A stretch of DNA of 64,000 nucleotides from Lachnospiraceae bacterium (GTDB lineage Bacteria > Bacillota > Clostridia > Lachnospirales > Lachnospiraceae). A program made the position numbers and the translations under genes. The DNA lies in NCBI GenBank assembly GCA_910574965.1, contig CAJTDB010000004.1:124001-188000 (forward strand). Direction: 5' to 3'. The notes beneath the pieces are model-generated. The model was not told the origin of the DNA. It did not search any database and saw only the letters and a program-made list of their open reading frames with translations. Each line of letters begins with the position of its first letter. Position 1 is the stretch's first letter. Positions 16,584-24,583 of this stretch are shown piece by piece.

Positions 16584-17129
16584 ATGAATCTGGTAAAGGA
16601 AAGTAAATATTTAAGTCTGATTCTGCGGCATAAACCGGAGGCGGCAGGGATTACGCTGGATGAGCATGGATGGGCCGATGTGGATGCACTGATTGCCGGT
16701 ATCCAAAAGTCCCGAAGATTTGACCGGAAGATGCTGGAAGAGATCGTGCGCACAGATGACAAACAGCGTTATTCTTTTAACGAACATAAGACCAGGATTC
16801 GGGCGAACCAGGGACACTCTCTTTCGGTGGATGTGGAACTTCCGGTTGCAGAACCGCCCCAGATTCTCTGGCATGGTACAGGACAGAAATATGAGGCATC
16901 CATCGACAAAGACGGTCTGATTTCCAAAAGCAGACTTTACGTGCATCTGTCGGGAGATCCTGAGACAGCCCGAAAGGTGGGCCAAAGACATGGGACACCG
17001 GTTATCTATATGGTGGACAGCCAGAGGATGGCAGCGGACGGTTTTTTGTTCTACCGGTCCGTCAATGGTGTATGGCTGACAAAGTGCGTGCCGGCGAAAT
17101 ATTTGAAGAAACAGAACAGTGAAAGTTGA
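16584..17129 (+). CDS. kptA: RNA 2'-phosphotransferase KptA/Tpt1
   Basis: A 181-aa Tpt1/KptA enzyme, which uses NAD+ to remove an internal RNA 2'-phosphate, producing ADP-ribose 1'',2''-cyclic phosphate. Landmarks are SKYLSLILRHKPEAAGI with the catalytic H-R pair, the winged-helix WADVDALIAGI, IRANQGHS, LWHGTG, and the NAD site YVHLSGDPETARKVGQRHG. The ATG at 16584 follows GGGGAGGAAG. The biological RNA substrate in bacteria lacking tRNA-splicing ligases of the fungal type is unclear. It overlaps or abuts the RpiR regulator. Confidence 0.92.
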   Translation: MNLVKESKYLSLILRHKPEAAGITLDEHGWADVDALIAGIQKSRRFDRKMLEEIVRTDDKQRYSFNEHKTRIRANQGHSLSVDVELPVAEPPQILWHGTGQKYEASIDKDGLISKSRLYVHLSGDPETARKVGQRHGTPVIYMVDSQRMAADGFLFYRSVNGVWLTKCVPAKYLKKQNSES

Positions 17130-17136
17130 GGAGAAC

Positions 17137-18000
17137 ATGGAACATGCAGAGATTTCTGTCGTTGACAATATCCGGCAGATGTATGAAGAGTTATTCACTG
17201 CGGAAAAAAAAGCAGCGGATTACATTTTAAAAAACAGGCAGGAAGTGGTCATGCTGAATGTCTCCGAACTGGCGCATAAAAGCGGAACAAGCGAGGCGAC
17301 TGTTGTAAGGATGTGCAAACATCTGGGTTATGACGGCTATTTTCAGATGAGGCTGCTGATGTCAAGGGATGCCGGACAATACAAACAGCCATCAACGACT
17401 GACGGAATGCTGGTATCCTCTCACCAGATTTTTGCAGGAGACGGCGAGCGGGTCATAAGTCTTGCAAAGTTCGTCTCCACTGAGACACTGCTGTGTGCAG
17501 CAGAACTTTTACGAAATGCAGAGATGATTCATATTGTCAGTGTCGGCAATAACATTCCGATTGTCTGGGATCTGGGATTTCGGCTGGAGAGAAATGGGCT
17601 GAAATGTACCTATTCCGTATTGCCGGAACACTTTTTCAATCATATTTCTCTTGGAAGCAGCAACGACGTGGTCTATGCAATTTCGCGATCCGGTTCTTCC
17701 ACACAGGTTATCAAAGCCGTAGAACTGGCCCATAAAAAAAAGATGAAGACAATCATCGTGACGGGAGAACTGAATAAACCATTCGTAGAGGATGCGGACT
17801 GCGTGATTCATGTGGTTGAGAAAAAGGAGAATCAAATGTCTGTTTTGCGTCCGGACTCTCATCTGCTTGAGATGGCAGTCAATGACGCACTGCTGTATGC
17901 AGTAAAAAATTATCACATGATTGTGAACAATCTAAATGGAAAAGAAAACAGCGAACCAGTTAATGAAGTGGATCTTTTGCTGAGCAAATATAAATTATAG
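17137..18000 (+). CDS. RpiR/MurR-family transcriptional regulator (HTH + SIS)
   Basis: A 287-aa regulator. The N-terminal HTH_6 domain shows LFTAEKKAADYILKNR and SELAHKSGTSEATVVRMCKHLGYDGY. The C-terminal SIS domain (about 120-260) has IHIVSVGNNIPIVWDLG and the phosphosugar loop SRSGSSTQV. RpiR proteins sense sugar phosphates. It precedes the PTS operon on the same strand and should control it, with operator candidates at 18051-18092 and around the promoter. ATG 17137 has GAGGAG only three to four bases upstream; GTG 17119 is an alternative lacking a site. A terminator follows. Confidence 0.9.
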   Translation: MEHAEISVVDNIRQMYEELFTAEKKAADYILKNRQEVVMLNVSELAHKSGTSEATVVRMCKHLGYDGYFQMRLLMSRDAGQYKQPSTTDGMLVSSHQIFAGDGERVISLAKFVSTETLLCAAELLRNAEMIHIVSVGNNIPIVWDLGFRLERNGLKCTYSVLPEHFFNHISLGSSNDVVYAISRSGSSTQVIKAVELAHKKKMKTIIVTGELNKPFVEDADCVIHVVEKKENQMSVLRPDSHLLEMAVNDALLYAVKNYHMIVNNLNGKENSEPVNEVDLLLSKYKL

Positions 18001-18010
18001 AACGAAAAGA

Positions 18011-18043
18011 AAAAATGTACCGTATTTTGCGGTACATTTTTTT
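18011..18043 (+). terminator. intrinsic terminator after the RpiR gene
   Basis: Perfect 12-bp arms at 18011-18022 and 18030-18041 around a 7-base loop, ending in a T run. It separates the regulator from the PTS operon, so they are distinct transcripts. Confidence 0.88.
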
Positions 18044-18050
18044 GTGGACT

Positions 18051-18092
18051 TATATGAAATAATATTTCTTATATAAAATATTATTTCATATA
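18051..18092 (+). promoter_or_regulatory. 17-bp perfect AT-rich inverted repeat, candidate RpiR operator
   Basis: Arms 18051-18067 and 18076-18092 (TATATGAAATAATATTT and its exact reverse complement) around an 8-base centre. TGAAAT/ATTTCA cores are typical of RpiR-family sites. It lies about 65 bp upstream of the PTS -35. Confidence 0.65.
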
Positions 18093-18157
18093 TGAAACGG
18101 AATAATCTGGGTAAATTTGGAAATTACGCTTATAATAAAAAAATATTTCACAAAGTA

Positions 18158-18186
18158 TTGACATTCATGAAAAAATACTTTATCAT
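18158..18186 (+). promoter_or_regulatory. sigma-A promoter of the PTS operon
   Basis: TTGACA at 18158-18163, 17 bp, TATCAT at 18181-18186. The -35/-10 region is flanked by AAAGTATT (18152) and AATACTTT (18174), an inverted repeat overlapping the core promoter that could be a second operator. Confidence 0.8.
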
Positions 18187-18217
18187 ATAGACAAATAAAC
18201 GGAAAAGGGGGACAAAT

Positions 18218-18724
18218 ATGATTCATGCATTTCGGATTGATGAAAGATTAATTCATGGGCAGGTCATTGCAACCTGGCTGAAAACACTGGGCACGACACA
18301 CCTGATTGTCGCCAGTGACGAGGCAGCAGAAGATGAAAGGAGGCAGAAGGCGCTGAAACTGGCACTGCCGTCCAATGTAAAATGTCTAATCAGGAAAGTG
18401 AATGACGCAGTGACTGTGCTGAAAGACCCGCGATGTGAGAAGATGAACATTCTTCTGATTGCAGGAAGTCCGCAGGATGCACTCCGTCTGGTGCATAAGC
18501 TGCCTGAAATCTCCGAGATCAATCTGGCAAATTATGGAAGCATTACCAAACCGGAAGTGAAGGACAAAGTATGTATTTCCAAAATGGTCTATCTGGACCA
18601 GGAAGATGCCGACGCAGTGAATGAACTGCTTCACATGGGAAAAGTCATATTTACACAAAAGACGCCTCAGGATTCCAGGAAAATGGTAAACAGAATACGA
18701 TGTGAAAGGGGAGAGGGAAAATGA
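18218..18724 (+). CDS. PTS mannose/sorbose-family EIIB
   Basis: A 168-aa cytoplasmic EIIB that takes phosphate from EIIA and passes it to the incoming sugar. The start RIDERLIHGQVIATWLKTLG is diagnostic, with the phosphorylated histidine in LIHGQV (about residue 15). The conserved LIAGSPQDALRL and LANYGSITK segments follow. Its stop overlaps the EIIC ATG by 4 bp. Part of a complete mannose-class EII (IIB-IIC-IID here, IIA at 21216). Substrate is not predictable from this subunit. Confidence 0.93.
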   Translation: MIHAFRIDERLIHGQVIATWLKTLGTTHLIVASDEAAEDERRQKALKLALPSNVKCLIRKVNDAVTVLKDPRCEKMNILLIAGSPQDALRLVHKLPEISEINLANYGSITKPEVKDKVCISKMVYLDQEDADAVNELLHMGKVIFTQKTPQDSRKMVNRIRCERGEGK

Positions 18725-19521
18725 CACAGGCACTTATAGTTGCGCTGGCTTATTGGGCACTTATTTTGCTTTACCGATTGGGAGCCAATGGCATGGCTGA
18801 CCGGCCCATTGTCGTAGGACCGGTCATTGGACTGATCCTGGGAGATGTAGTAACCGGGACCTTGATTGGAGCACAGTTGGAAGTGATTTATTTAGGAATC
18901 GTGAATGTAGGCGGCGCACAGGCAACAGATACGCTTTATGCTACAACTCTGGCAGTTGCATTGTCAATCATAGGGGGAATTCCGCAGGAAGCGGCTATCA
19001 CCTTAGCCATTCCTCTTGGTTTCATAGGGCTTTTTATGCTGCAGGTGACGAGAATCTTTTTCGCATTTATGTGCCCGATTCTGGATAAGATTGCCGAAAG
19101 CGGCAATGCAAGAGCCTATTCCTGGGCTTATATTTTACATATTGTCGTCGGATATGGACTGGGCGCAGTGACCATACTGATCGCACTTTTGGCAGGCGCA
19201 GAAGCCACACAGACATTTATCAATGCACTTCCGCCCTTTATTATGGACGGCATGAAAGCAGCAGGCGGGATGCTGCCGGCGCTGGGACTTGGCGTACTGC
19301 TGAGCATGATCTGGGATAAGAAAAAAATGATCTATTTTCTGCTTGGCTTTGTAATTGTTGTGTATATGGGAATTCCAATGATTGGTCTGGCAGTGATTGG
19401 GGTATTTCTGATGCTGATGGATCTGTACCGCAGCCAGGATATGAAAAAAATGCAAAAGGCATTTGCGGTCAGCCAAAATGCCGCCGGCAGAGAGGAAGAG
19501 GAGGAATTTTTTGATGAATGA
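18721..19521 (+). CDS. PTS mannose/sorbose-family EIIC
   Basis: A 266-aa membrane subunit forming the sugar path with EIID. It opens ALIVALAYWALILLYRLGANGMADRPIVVGP and continues with GDVVTGTLIGAQLEVIYLGIVNVGGAQ, both family signatures. About eight membrane segments are visible. The C-terminal 25 residues are charged and acidic. Start overlaps EIIB; end overlaps EIID by 8 bp. Expected to work with the EIIB/EIID/EIIA in this operon and with EI/HPr encoded elsewhere. Confidence 0.92.
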   Translation: MTQALIVALAYWALILLYRLGANGMADRPIVVGPVIGLILGDVVTGTLIGAQLEVIYLGIVNVGGAQATDTLYATTLAVALSIIGGIPQEAAITLAIPLGFIGLFMLQVTRIFFAFMCPILDKIAESGNARAYSWAYILHIVVGYGLGAVTILIALLAGAEATQTFINALPPFIMDGMKAAGGMLPALGLGVLLSMIWDKKKMIYFLLGFVIVVYMGIPMIGLAVIGVFLMLMDLYRSQDMKKMQKAFAVSQNAAGREEEEEFFDE

Positions 19522-20326
19522 AAGAGAAAAAAGAACATCCTTACGGCAAATACTTCGAAGAAGCTGGGCAGTAGGCGCTGCATACAACAATGTGCGCGGA
19601 CAGGGACATGGATGTCTGTTTGTGCTGTATCCTTTGCTGAATAAATTATATCCGGATCCGAAGGACCGGGAACGGAAGTTAGAAGCTGTGAAGCGGCATC
19701 TGGTTTTTTACAATATCACTCCTCAGGTGAATACACTCGGTTTGGGACTCTTTGCGGCAATGGAGGAAAAAATCGCGGAAGACAATACTTTCGATGCATC
19801 AACGGTCAATGCCATCAAGGCAGCCGTTATGGGACCGGCCAGCGGAATCGGTGATGCTATGTTCCAGGTGACGATTCGTATTGTGGCGGCAAGTATCGGC
19901 CTTGGACTGGCCCTTCAGGGCAATCCGCTAGGAGGTCTGCTGTTCTTCCTGATTTTTAACGGGTGCAGTTATTTTATTCGCTGGTACCTGCTGAGACTTT
20001 CTTATGAAAGCGGAGAAAAGCTGGTGTCGGAGGCGGCAGAAAGCGGAATTATTCAGATGCTCAGCAGTGCAGCCGCGATCATTGGACTTTTTATGGTGGG
20101 CGGCATGGTGGCGAATACGGTCAGTGTTTCTTTTGGGCTTAGCTGGGAGATGGGCGGTGGAGAAGTTACCTTGCAGAGCTTTTTTGATGCCATTATGCCG
20201 AAACTTGTGCCATTGCTCCTGACGCTGGGTGTTACACAATGTGTACGAAAAAAAGTCAACAGTAATCTTATTATGCTCGGCATTATCGTGCTTGGTATCG
20301 TTGGAGCATTTGCAGGGCTGTTTTAA
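19514..20326 (+). CDS. PTS mannose/sorbose-family EIID
   Basis: A 270-aa EIID subunit. RSWAVGAAYNNVRGQGHGCLFVLYPLLNKLY near the N-terminus matches the amphipathic opening of EIID. MEEKIAEDNTFDASTVNAIKAAVMGPASGIGDAMFQ is the conserved central region ending in the GPxxGxGD loop. C-terminal membrane helices follow. ATG 19514 is preceded by GAGGAGG and overlaps the EIIC stop. Completes the membrane channel of the operon. Confidence 0.92.
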   Translation: MNEREKRTSLRQILRRSWAVGAAYNNVRGQGHGCLFVLYPLLNKLYPDPKDRERKLEAVKRHLVFYNITPQVNTLGLGLFAAMEEKIAEDNTFDASTVNAIKAAVMGPASGIGDAMFQVTIRIVAASIGLGLALQGNPLGGLLFFLIFNGCSYFIRWYLLRLSYESGEKLVSEAAESGIIQMLSSAAAIIGLFMVGGMVANTVSVSFGLSWEMGGGEVTLQSFFDAIMPKLVPLLLTLGVTQCVRKKVNSNLIMLGIIVLGIVGAFAGLF

Positions 20327-20354
20327 AGCAAATCTTTTGAGGAGGAAATACAAA

Positions 20355-21200
20355 ATGTTGGTAACGATGGCAGAAATATTGAAAAGAGCTAGAGAAGGCG
20401 GGTATGGCGTCACAGCCCCCAATGTACAAAGCGAAGATACGGTACGTGCCGTGATTCGTGTGGCGGAAGAGAGAAAGGCACCGATGATTATTGACGTCAA
20501 TGCTTTTATTCATCCGGATTTGCCCTGGTTTGTACATATGATCCGGGAACTTGCCGGCAGCTCATCTGTACCCATTGCGGTCAATTTAGACCATGGCAGA
20601 AGCTATGAAGATGTGATGTTAGGCATACGTTCCGGTTTTACTTCCATTATGGTAGACCGTTCCGGTATGCCATATGAAGACAATGTACGGGAGACAAAAG
20701 AGGTAGTCCGCATGTGCCATACTCTTGGAATCAGTGTAGAAGCAGAGCTGGGACACGTGGGGCAGGGGACCAATTATGAAGTGGACGGCATCCGCAATCT
20801 GACGGAACCGGAGGAAGCTGCAAGATTTATAAAGGAGACGGGAGTGGACTGTCTGGCAGTGGCCATCGGGACGGCGCACGGACGCTATAAAGGGAAACCG
20901 CATATCGACTTTGCACGTCTTGCAAAAATCGTAGAAGCATGTAAAGATACACCGCTCGTTCTCCACGGAGGAAGCGGAACGGGAGATGAGAATCTGGCAA
21001 GAGCAGTCAGAAACGGCATTCAGAAAGTCAATCTGGCCACAGAACTGGTGGTTGCAGGAAAAGAAGAACTGGAAAGCTTTATGCAAGATCCGAACTTTGA
21101 TAAATGGAAGCTGATACCTGCCTTTATCAAAGGATATGAGGACCGTTTGACACATTATATAAAACTTTTCGGCCAGGAAGGCCGGGCCTGGACCGTATAA
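20355..21200 (+). CDS. class II (zinc) fructose-bisphosphate/tagatose-bisphosphate aldolase family
   Basis: A 281-aa class II aldolase cleaving a ketose (bis)phosphate to DHAP plus an aldehyde. Zinc and catalytic segments are visible: NLDHGRSYEDV, VEAELGHVGQ, AIGTAHGRYKG and VLHGGSGTGDENLARAV, with KVNLATEL after. Length fits KbaY/GatY/FbaA. GAGGAGG precedes ATG 20355. Sitting between PTS subunits, it presumably processes the imported sugar phosphate. True substrate (tagatose-1,6-bisphosphate or other) is uncertain. Confidence 0.88.
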   Translation: MLVTMAEILKRAREGGYGVTAPNVQSEDTVRAVIRVAEERKAPMIIDVNAFIHPDLPWFVHMIRELAGSSSVPIAVNLDHGRSYEDVMLGIRSGFTSIMVDRSGMPYEDNVRETKEVVRMCHTLGISVEAELGHVGQGTNYEVDGIRNLTEPEEAARFIKETGVDCLAVAIGTAHGRYKGKPHIDFARLAKIVEACKDTPLVLHGGSGTGDENLARAVRNGIQKVNLATELVVAGKEELESFMQDPNFDKWKLIPAFIKGYEDRLTHYIKLFGQEGRAWTV

Positions 21201-21215
21201 AATGAGGTGGGCAGA

Positions 21216-21689
21216 ATGATTCATTTTTTAATAGCAACACACGGGCACTTAGCGAAAGGCTTCAAAGATACCCTGCAGATTATTCTTGGAAAAGAAGCAG
21301 TTTCCCATGTGACGGCTCTTTGTCTGTTTTCGGAGGACTTACCGGAATCCGAGGATGCCCGGACTATGATTGAGCACTTTTTTTCCGGACTTTCTAGAGA
21401 AGATCAGGTGGTTGTACTGACCGATATTTTATATGGAAGTGTCAACCAGATGCTCCTGCCTTATGCGAATGATGAAAAAGTCTGGCTGCTGAGCGGCGTA
21501 AATTTTCCGCTACTCTGTGAACTTGTATCTGCGGTTGCCTATACCGGAACCGAAATCTGCCTGGATGTACTGCGTGAAATGGTGGAAAAGGGAAGAAAAG
21601 AACTGGTACTGGTAAATGATGAGCTGAAAAAAGAAAGTCCCAAGGAAGAGGAAACATCATTTTTTGATGAAAAGGAGGAAGAAATTTAA
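21216..21689 (+). CDS. PTS mannose-family EIIA
   Basis: A 157-aa EIIA that accepts phosphate from HPr. The N-terminal IHFLIATHGHLAKGFKDTL carries the phosphorylated histidine (residue 9) in the HGxLA motif. The middle VVVLTDILYGSVNQ is the usual D-x-x-G/S-x-x loop. The acidic tail EEETSFFDEKEEEI resembles the end of the EIIC in the same operon. Placement after the aldolase rather than with IIBCD is slightly unusual. The stop overlaps the next ATG (TAATG). Confidence 0.9.
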   Translation: MIHFLIATHGHLAKGFKDTLQIILGKEAVSHVTALCLFSEDLPESEDARTMIEHFFSGLSREDQVVVLTDILYGSVNQMLLPYANDEKVWLLSGVNFPLLCELVSAVAYTGTEICLDVLREMVEKGRKELVLVNDELKKESPKEEETSFFDEKEEEI

Positions 21690-22165
21690 TGATTCGATTT
21701 CATGAAGCATGTGGAAAGACGGGAAAGACAGTTGCGGCAAGGCTCCTTCCGGATACTGATCTGATTGAAGGGATCGAAGCTGTTTGTGAAAAAAATAACA
21801 TACAACATGCATATGTATCTTGTTTTGGAAGTTTTAAACGGACAGGTTATATGTATCTTGTTCCCAAACCGGAAGCAAAAGTAAAGGCAGGATATGGAGA
21901 TGTATTTCAGTGTGAAGGACCTATTGAATTTCTAAATGGAACCGGTGTCGTCTGCCAGAACGGAGGGACTTATGACACGCATTTCCATGCAGTTATGTGC
22001 CGGGATAACGGGGAAGTGTTCGGAGGACATATTGTAAGAGGAACGACGCCGGTATTGACAACAGTAGATTTGGTCATTTTGGAAATAGAAGGGGTTCAGA
22101 TGCTGCGTACCAATGACGAGGAGACGGCTTTGACCCAGTTTCTGCCGATAAAAGGGCAGGAGTAG
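21689..22165 (+). CDS. PPC/DUF296-domain protein
   Basis: A 158-aa single PPC (DUF296) domain, a trimeric beta-alpha fold found fused to plant AT-hooks and as stand-alone bacterial proteins of unknown biochemical role. IEGIEAVCEKNNIQHAYVSCFGSF and HFHAVMCRDNGEVFGGHIVRGTTPVLTTVDLVI show the conserved histidines (HFHA ... GGH), a likely metal or ligand site. Its start overlaps the EIIA stop, so it is an integral part of this catabolic operon. A ligand-sensing or lyase/isomerase role is only speculation. Confidence 0.82.
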   Translation: MIRFHEACGKTGKTVAARLLPDTDLIEGIEAVCEKNNIQHAYVSCFGSFKRTGYMYLVPKPEAKVKAGYGDVFQCEGPIEFLNGTGVVCQNGGTYDTHFHAVMCRDNGEVFGGHIVRGTTPVLTTVDLVILEIEGVQMLRTNDEETALTQFLPIKGQE

Positions 22166-22169
22166 CGGT

Positions 22170-23399
22170 ATGAAAATCGGTGTGATCGCAGATGATTTTA
22201 CTGGAGCCGGGGACATAGGTTCCTTTCTGCAAAAAAACGGCTCTAAAACCCTTCTCTTTACAGAAATACCGTCTGCTTTTTCATCCTCTGCGGATTGTGC
22301 AATACTTGCTTTAAAATCCAGAAGTGCGGAACCGGAGGAGGCAGTCCGGCAGGCAAAAGAAGCTGCTGCTTTTCTGAAAAAGGCCGGTGCAGAGCGAATT
22401 TATTTTAAATACTGTTCTACCTTTGATTCTACTCCAAAAGGCAATATCGGAGTGGTGTTGGATGCTCTGTTAGAAGAACTAAAGCTGTCTTTTACGATTC
22501 TTTGTCCGTCCCTTCCGGTGAATGGAAGGACGGTAAAAGACGGCATTCTGTTCGTCAACGGCGTTCCGCTGGCAGAAAGTCCTATGAAAGATCATCCGCT
22601 GAATCCCATGTGGGATTCTGGTATTCCGGAATTGATGCGCTTACAGAGCCGCCATCCGTGTTTTGTATTGAAAAGGGAAGATATGACTTTCGAAAAAGTA
22701 CAGAAGCGGATAGAAAACTATCGAAAAATATATAGAAAATTTTATTTGGTTCCTGACTATGAAAATGAAGAAGACGGGAAAAAAATCGCACATATTTTTC
22801 AAGACTGTTATCTGCTAAGCGGTGGAAGCGGTCTGGCAGAACATCTGACAGACTTTGCAAAAACAACCTACATCCAGCCTTTAAAGAAGCAGACAGGAGA
22901 ACAAAAGGCCCTGCTGCTCTGTGGAAGCTGTTCCCGGATGTCCGGAAAACAGATTGCATATTATCGTCAAAAGGGACGCGCTGTCTATGGAATTGATTCC
23001 GAAAGACTGATTGACAAAAGCCTGCAGGCGGAGGAGGTTTTCGCGTTTGTGCTTGCCCATGACAATGTGCTTGTCTATACCAGTGCGGCCGAAGAAATGC
23101 AGAAGCGGAAGGCGGATACCCAAGCATTTTTTCAGGCGTCAAAACTTATGGAAAAGCTGATGGCTGATCTGGGAGAAATGGCAGCAGAACATGGTTTTAC
23201 CAGAATTGTCGTAGCCGGCGGAGAGACTTCCGGTGCGGTTGCCCTGCGCCTCGGCTATCATGCCTATCAGATTGGAAACAGCATCGCTCCGGGAGTACCG
23301 ATTCTAAATCCTCTGGAGCGCCCGGAACTTCGGCTGATCTTAAAATCCGGAAATTTCGGCGGGGAAGATTTTTTTGAAAAAGCATTGCTGGAGGAATAA
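22170..23399 (+). CDS. four-carbon acid sugar kinase family protein (OtnK/DUF1537)
   Basis: A 409-aa kinase of the family that phosphorylates 3-oxo-tetronates and related acids. The N-terminal domain starts KIGVIADDFTGAGDIGSFL and has RIYFKYCSTFDSTPKGNIG, the substrate side. The C-terminal nucleotide domain has VVAGGETSGAVALRLG, IGNSIAPGVPIL and LILKSGNFGGEDFF. The DUF1537 family includes threonate, erythronate and oxo-tetronate kinases; which one applies is not determinable here. Its presence with a PTS, which already phosphorylates, is odd. It overlaps nothing and starts 4 bp after the PPC gene. Confidence 0.88.
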   Translation: MKIGVIADDFTGAGDIGSFLQKNGSKTLLFTEIPSAFSSSADCAILALKSRSAEPEEAVRQAKEAAAFLKKAGAERIYFKYCSTFDSTPKGNIGVVLDALLEELKLSFTILCPSLPVNGRTVKDGILFVNGVPLAESPMKDHPLNPMWDSGIPELMRLQSRHPCFVLKREDMTFEKVQKRIENYRKIYRKFYLVPDYENEEDGKKIAHIFQDCYLLSGGSGLAEHLTDFAKTTYIQPLKKQTGEQKALLLCGSCSRMSGKQIAYYRQKGRAVYGIDSERLIDKSLQAEEVFAFVLAHDNVLVYTSAAEEMQKRKADTQAFFQASKLMEKLMADLGEMAAEHGFTRIVVAGGETSGAVALRLGYHAYQIGNSIAPGVPILNPLERPELRLILKSGNFGGEDFFEKALLEE

Positions 23400-23404
23400 A
23401 AACT

Positions 23405-24004
23405 ATGGAGGAAAAATTACAGGAGGCGTTATGGTGTGCACATCAGTTATTTGCGCGCAGGCTTGTCAGAGGCTCCACTGGAAATATCAGTTTTCGTCAT
23501 GAAAATAAAATATATATTTCCCGAAGTGGCAGTTGTTTCGGACGGCTTTCCAAAGAGGATTTTGCAGTACTGTCAGTAAATGGGCAGATTGTAGAGGGAC
23601 TGCCGAGCAAAGAATATCCCCTGCATCTTACCTTTTATCGTCAAGATTCAGAAACAAACGCGGTAATCCATACGCATTCTTTATTCACTACAGCTCTTAG
23701 CTGTATGCGAAAACCGGATGTTTCGATTCAAAAACTGTACAGTTATACACCTTATCTGAAAATGCTGACAGAAGGAAAGATTGGTGTGGCTGCCTATGGT
23801 CCGCCCGGCAGCAAACAGTTGTTTGACACTTTTGAAAAAGTATTCTCAGCGGACACAAGAACGTATGTTCTCAAAAATCACGGCATTGCAGTGGGTGCCA
23901 AAAGCGCCTATAAAGCCTTTGATATTGTAGAGGAATTTGAAACGAGCGCATCTTTGGCGGCGATTTTGGAAAGCCGCGAAGAAGCGGGGCTTCGGACTAT
24001 CTGA
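23405..24004 (+). CDS. class II aldolase/adducin family protein (OtnC-like)
   Basis: A 199-aa zinc aldolase of the fuculose-phosphate/ribulose-phosphate epimerase family. Motifs are GSTGNISFRHENKIYISRSG, then the zinc histidines in VIHTHSLFTTAL and YVLKNHGIAVG, and catalytic glutamate in PSKEYPLHLTFY. Paired with OtnK-type kinases, OtnC decarboxylates 3-oxo-tetronate-4-phosphate to DHAP. The same pairing (5 bp apart) favours that role here. It ends the operon; a strong terminator follows at 24043. Confidence 0.87.
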   Translation: MEEKLQEALWCAHQLFARRLVRGSTGNISFRHENKIYISRSGSCFGRLSKEDFAVLSVNGQIVEGLPSKEYPLHLTFYRQDSETNAVIHTHSLFTTALSCMRKPDVSIQKLYSYTPYLKMLTEGKIGVAAYGPPGSKQLFDTFEKVFSADTRTYVLKNHGIAVGAKSAYKAFDIVEEFETSASLAAILESREEAGLRTI

Positions 24005-24042
24005 TCCGTCGTTTTCCGATGCGATTTTTCTGTTCCTGGACA

Positions 24043-24083
24043 GCGAAAAGCGATTGTTAAAAAACAGTCGCTTTTCGTTTTCT
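24043..24083 (+). terminator. intrinsic terminator of the PTS operon
   Basis: Arms 24044-24058 and 24063-24077 form a 15-bp stem with one wobble; a T-rich run follows. Confidence 0.88.
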
Positions 24084-24135
24084 GTTATGCTATAATAGAC
24101 GGACATATCAGGAAAGACGGATGTCGCCCCTTCGC

Positions 24136-24175
24136 GTTTACTCACACATTCGGGAGTCAGAATGTGTGAGTAAAC
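24136..24175 (+). repeat. perfect 16-bp inverted repeat
   Basis: GTTTACTCACACATTC (24136-24151) and its exact complement (24160-24175) around an 8-base loop, with no T run after it. It lies 35-45 bp downstream of a TATAAT (24091-24096) and before the decayed gene, so it would form a 5'-leader hairpin. Confidence 0.8.
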
Positions 24176-24219
24176 AGGATTCTGAAAAGATACAAGAGGA
24201 GAGCGGATAGAGAGGGAAT

Positions 24220-24516
24220 ATGGAAAGAAACATAAGCGTCATAAAAGATGTGAATGGGAAGCAGATTGTGGTAATGATTGCGAAAAATAAGAGATTCCGG
24301 AAAAGTCTGGCGAAAAAACATGATAAAAATGCCAGATTTGGATAGTATCGATATGATTCACAATTTGCCCTTCTGATTTTTGATGACGATGGAGAAGTTT
24401 TGCGTTATAATGTTTTTCATGTGGAGCTTGTTATAAGACATGCAGTGGATGAGAAATTGTATCTATATGATATTGTAAATATAAAAAAAGAAACGAGCAC
24501 CCCGTTTGAGCCATAA
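24220..24516 (+). pseudogene. decayed remnant of a clostridial protein family, with in-frame TAG and internal deletion
   Basis: A GAGAGGGA site precedes ATG 24220. The frame runs 41 codons to TAG (24343-24345), then continues in the same frame to TAA (24514-24516). The downstream part reads SQFALLIFDDDGEVLRYNVF and LVIRHAVDEKLYLYDIVNIK, ending ETSTPFEP. From memory, intact clostridial relatives have KYGWYR where this has FG-stop-YR, so TGG has become TAG. They also have a longer region between the N-terminus (NGKQIVVM) and KKHDKNARFG, so an internal segment appears deleted. Intact family function is not known to me. Not expressed as a full protein. Confidence 0.7.
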
Positions 24517-24583
24517 GACTGTACGGTTAAAAACTCATTTCTTGTTTTGGTTATATGACAGAAAGGGAGAAAAGTCAGGAGAA

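Noticed and set aside
24136-24175. Intrinsic terminator
   Set aside because: The 16-bp stem is perfect but no T run follows on either strand, and a proper terminator already stands at 24043.
24091-24345. Functional 41-aa small protein
   Set aside because: Same-frame sequence after TAG is coding-like and family-like, so a decayed longer gene explains it better.
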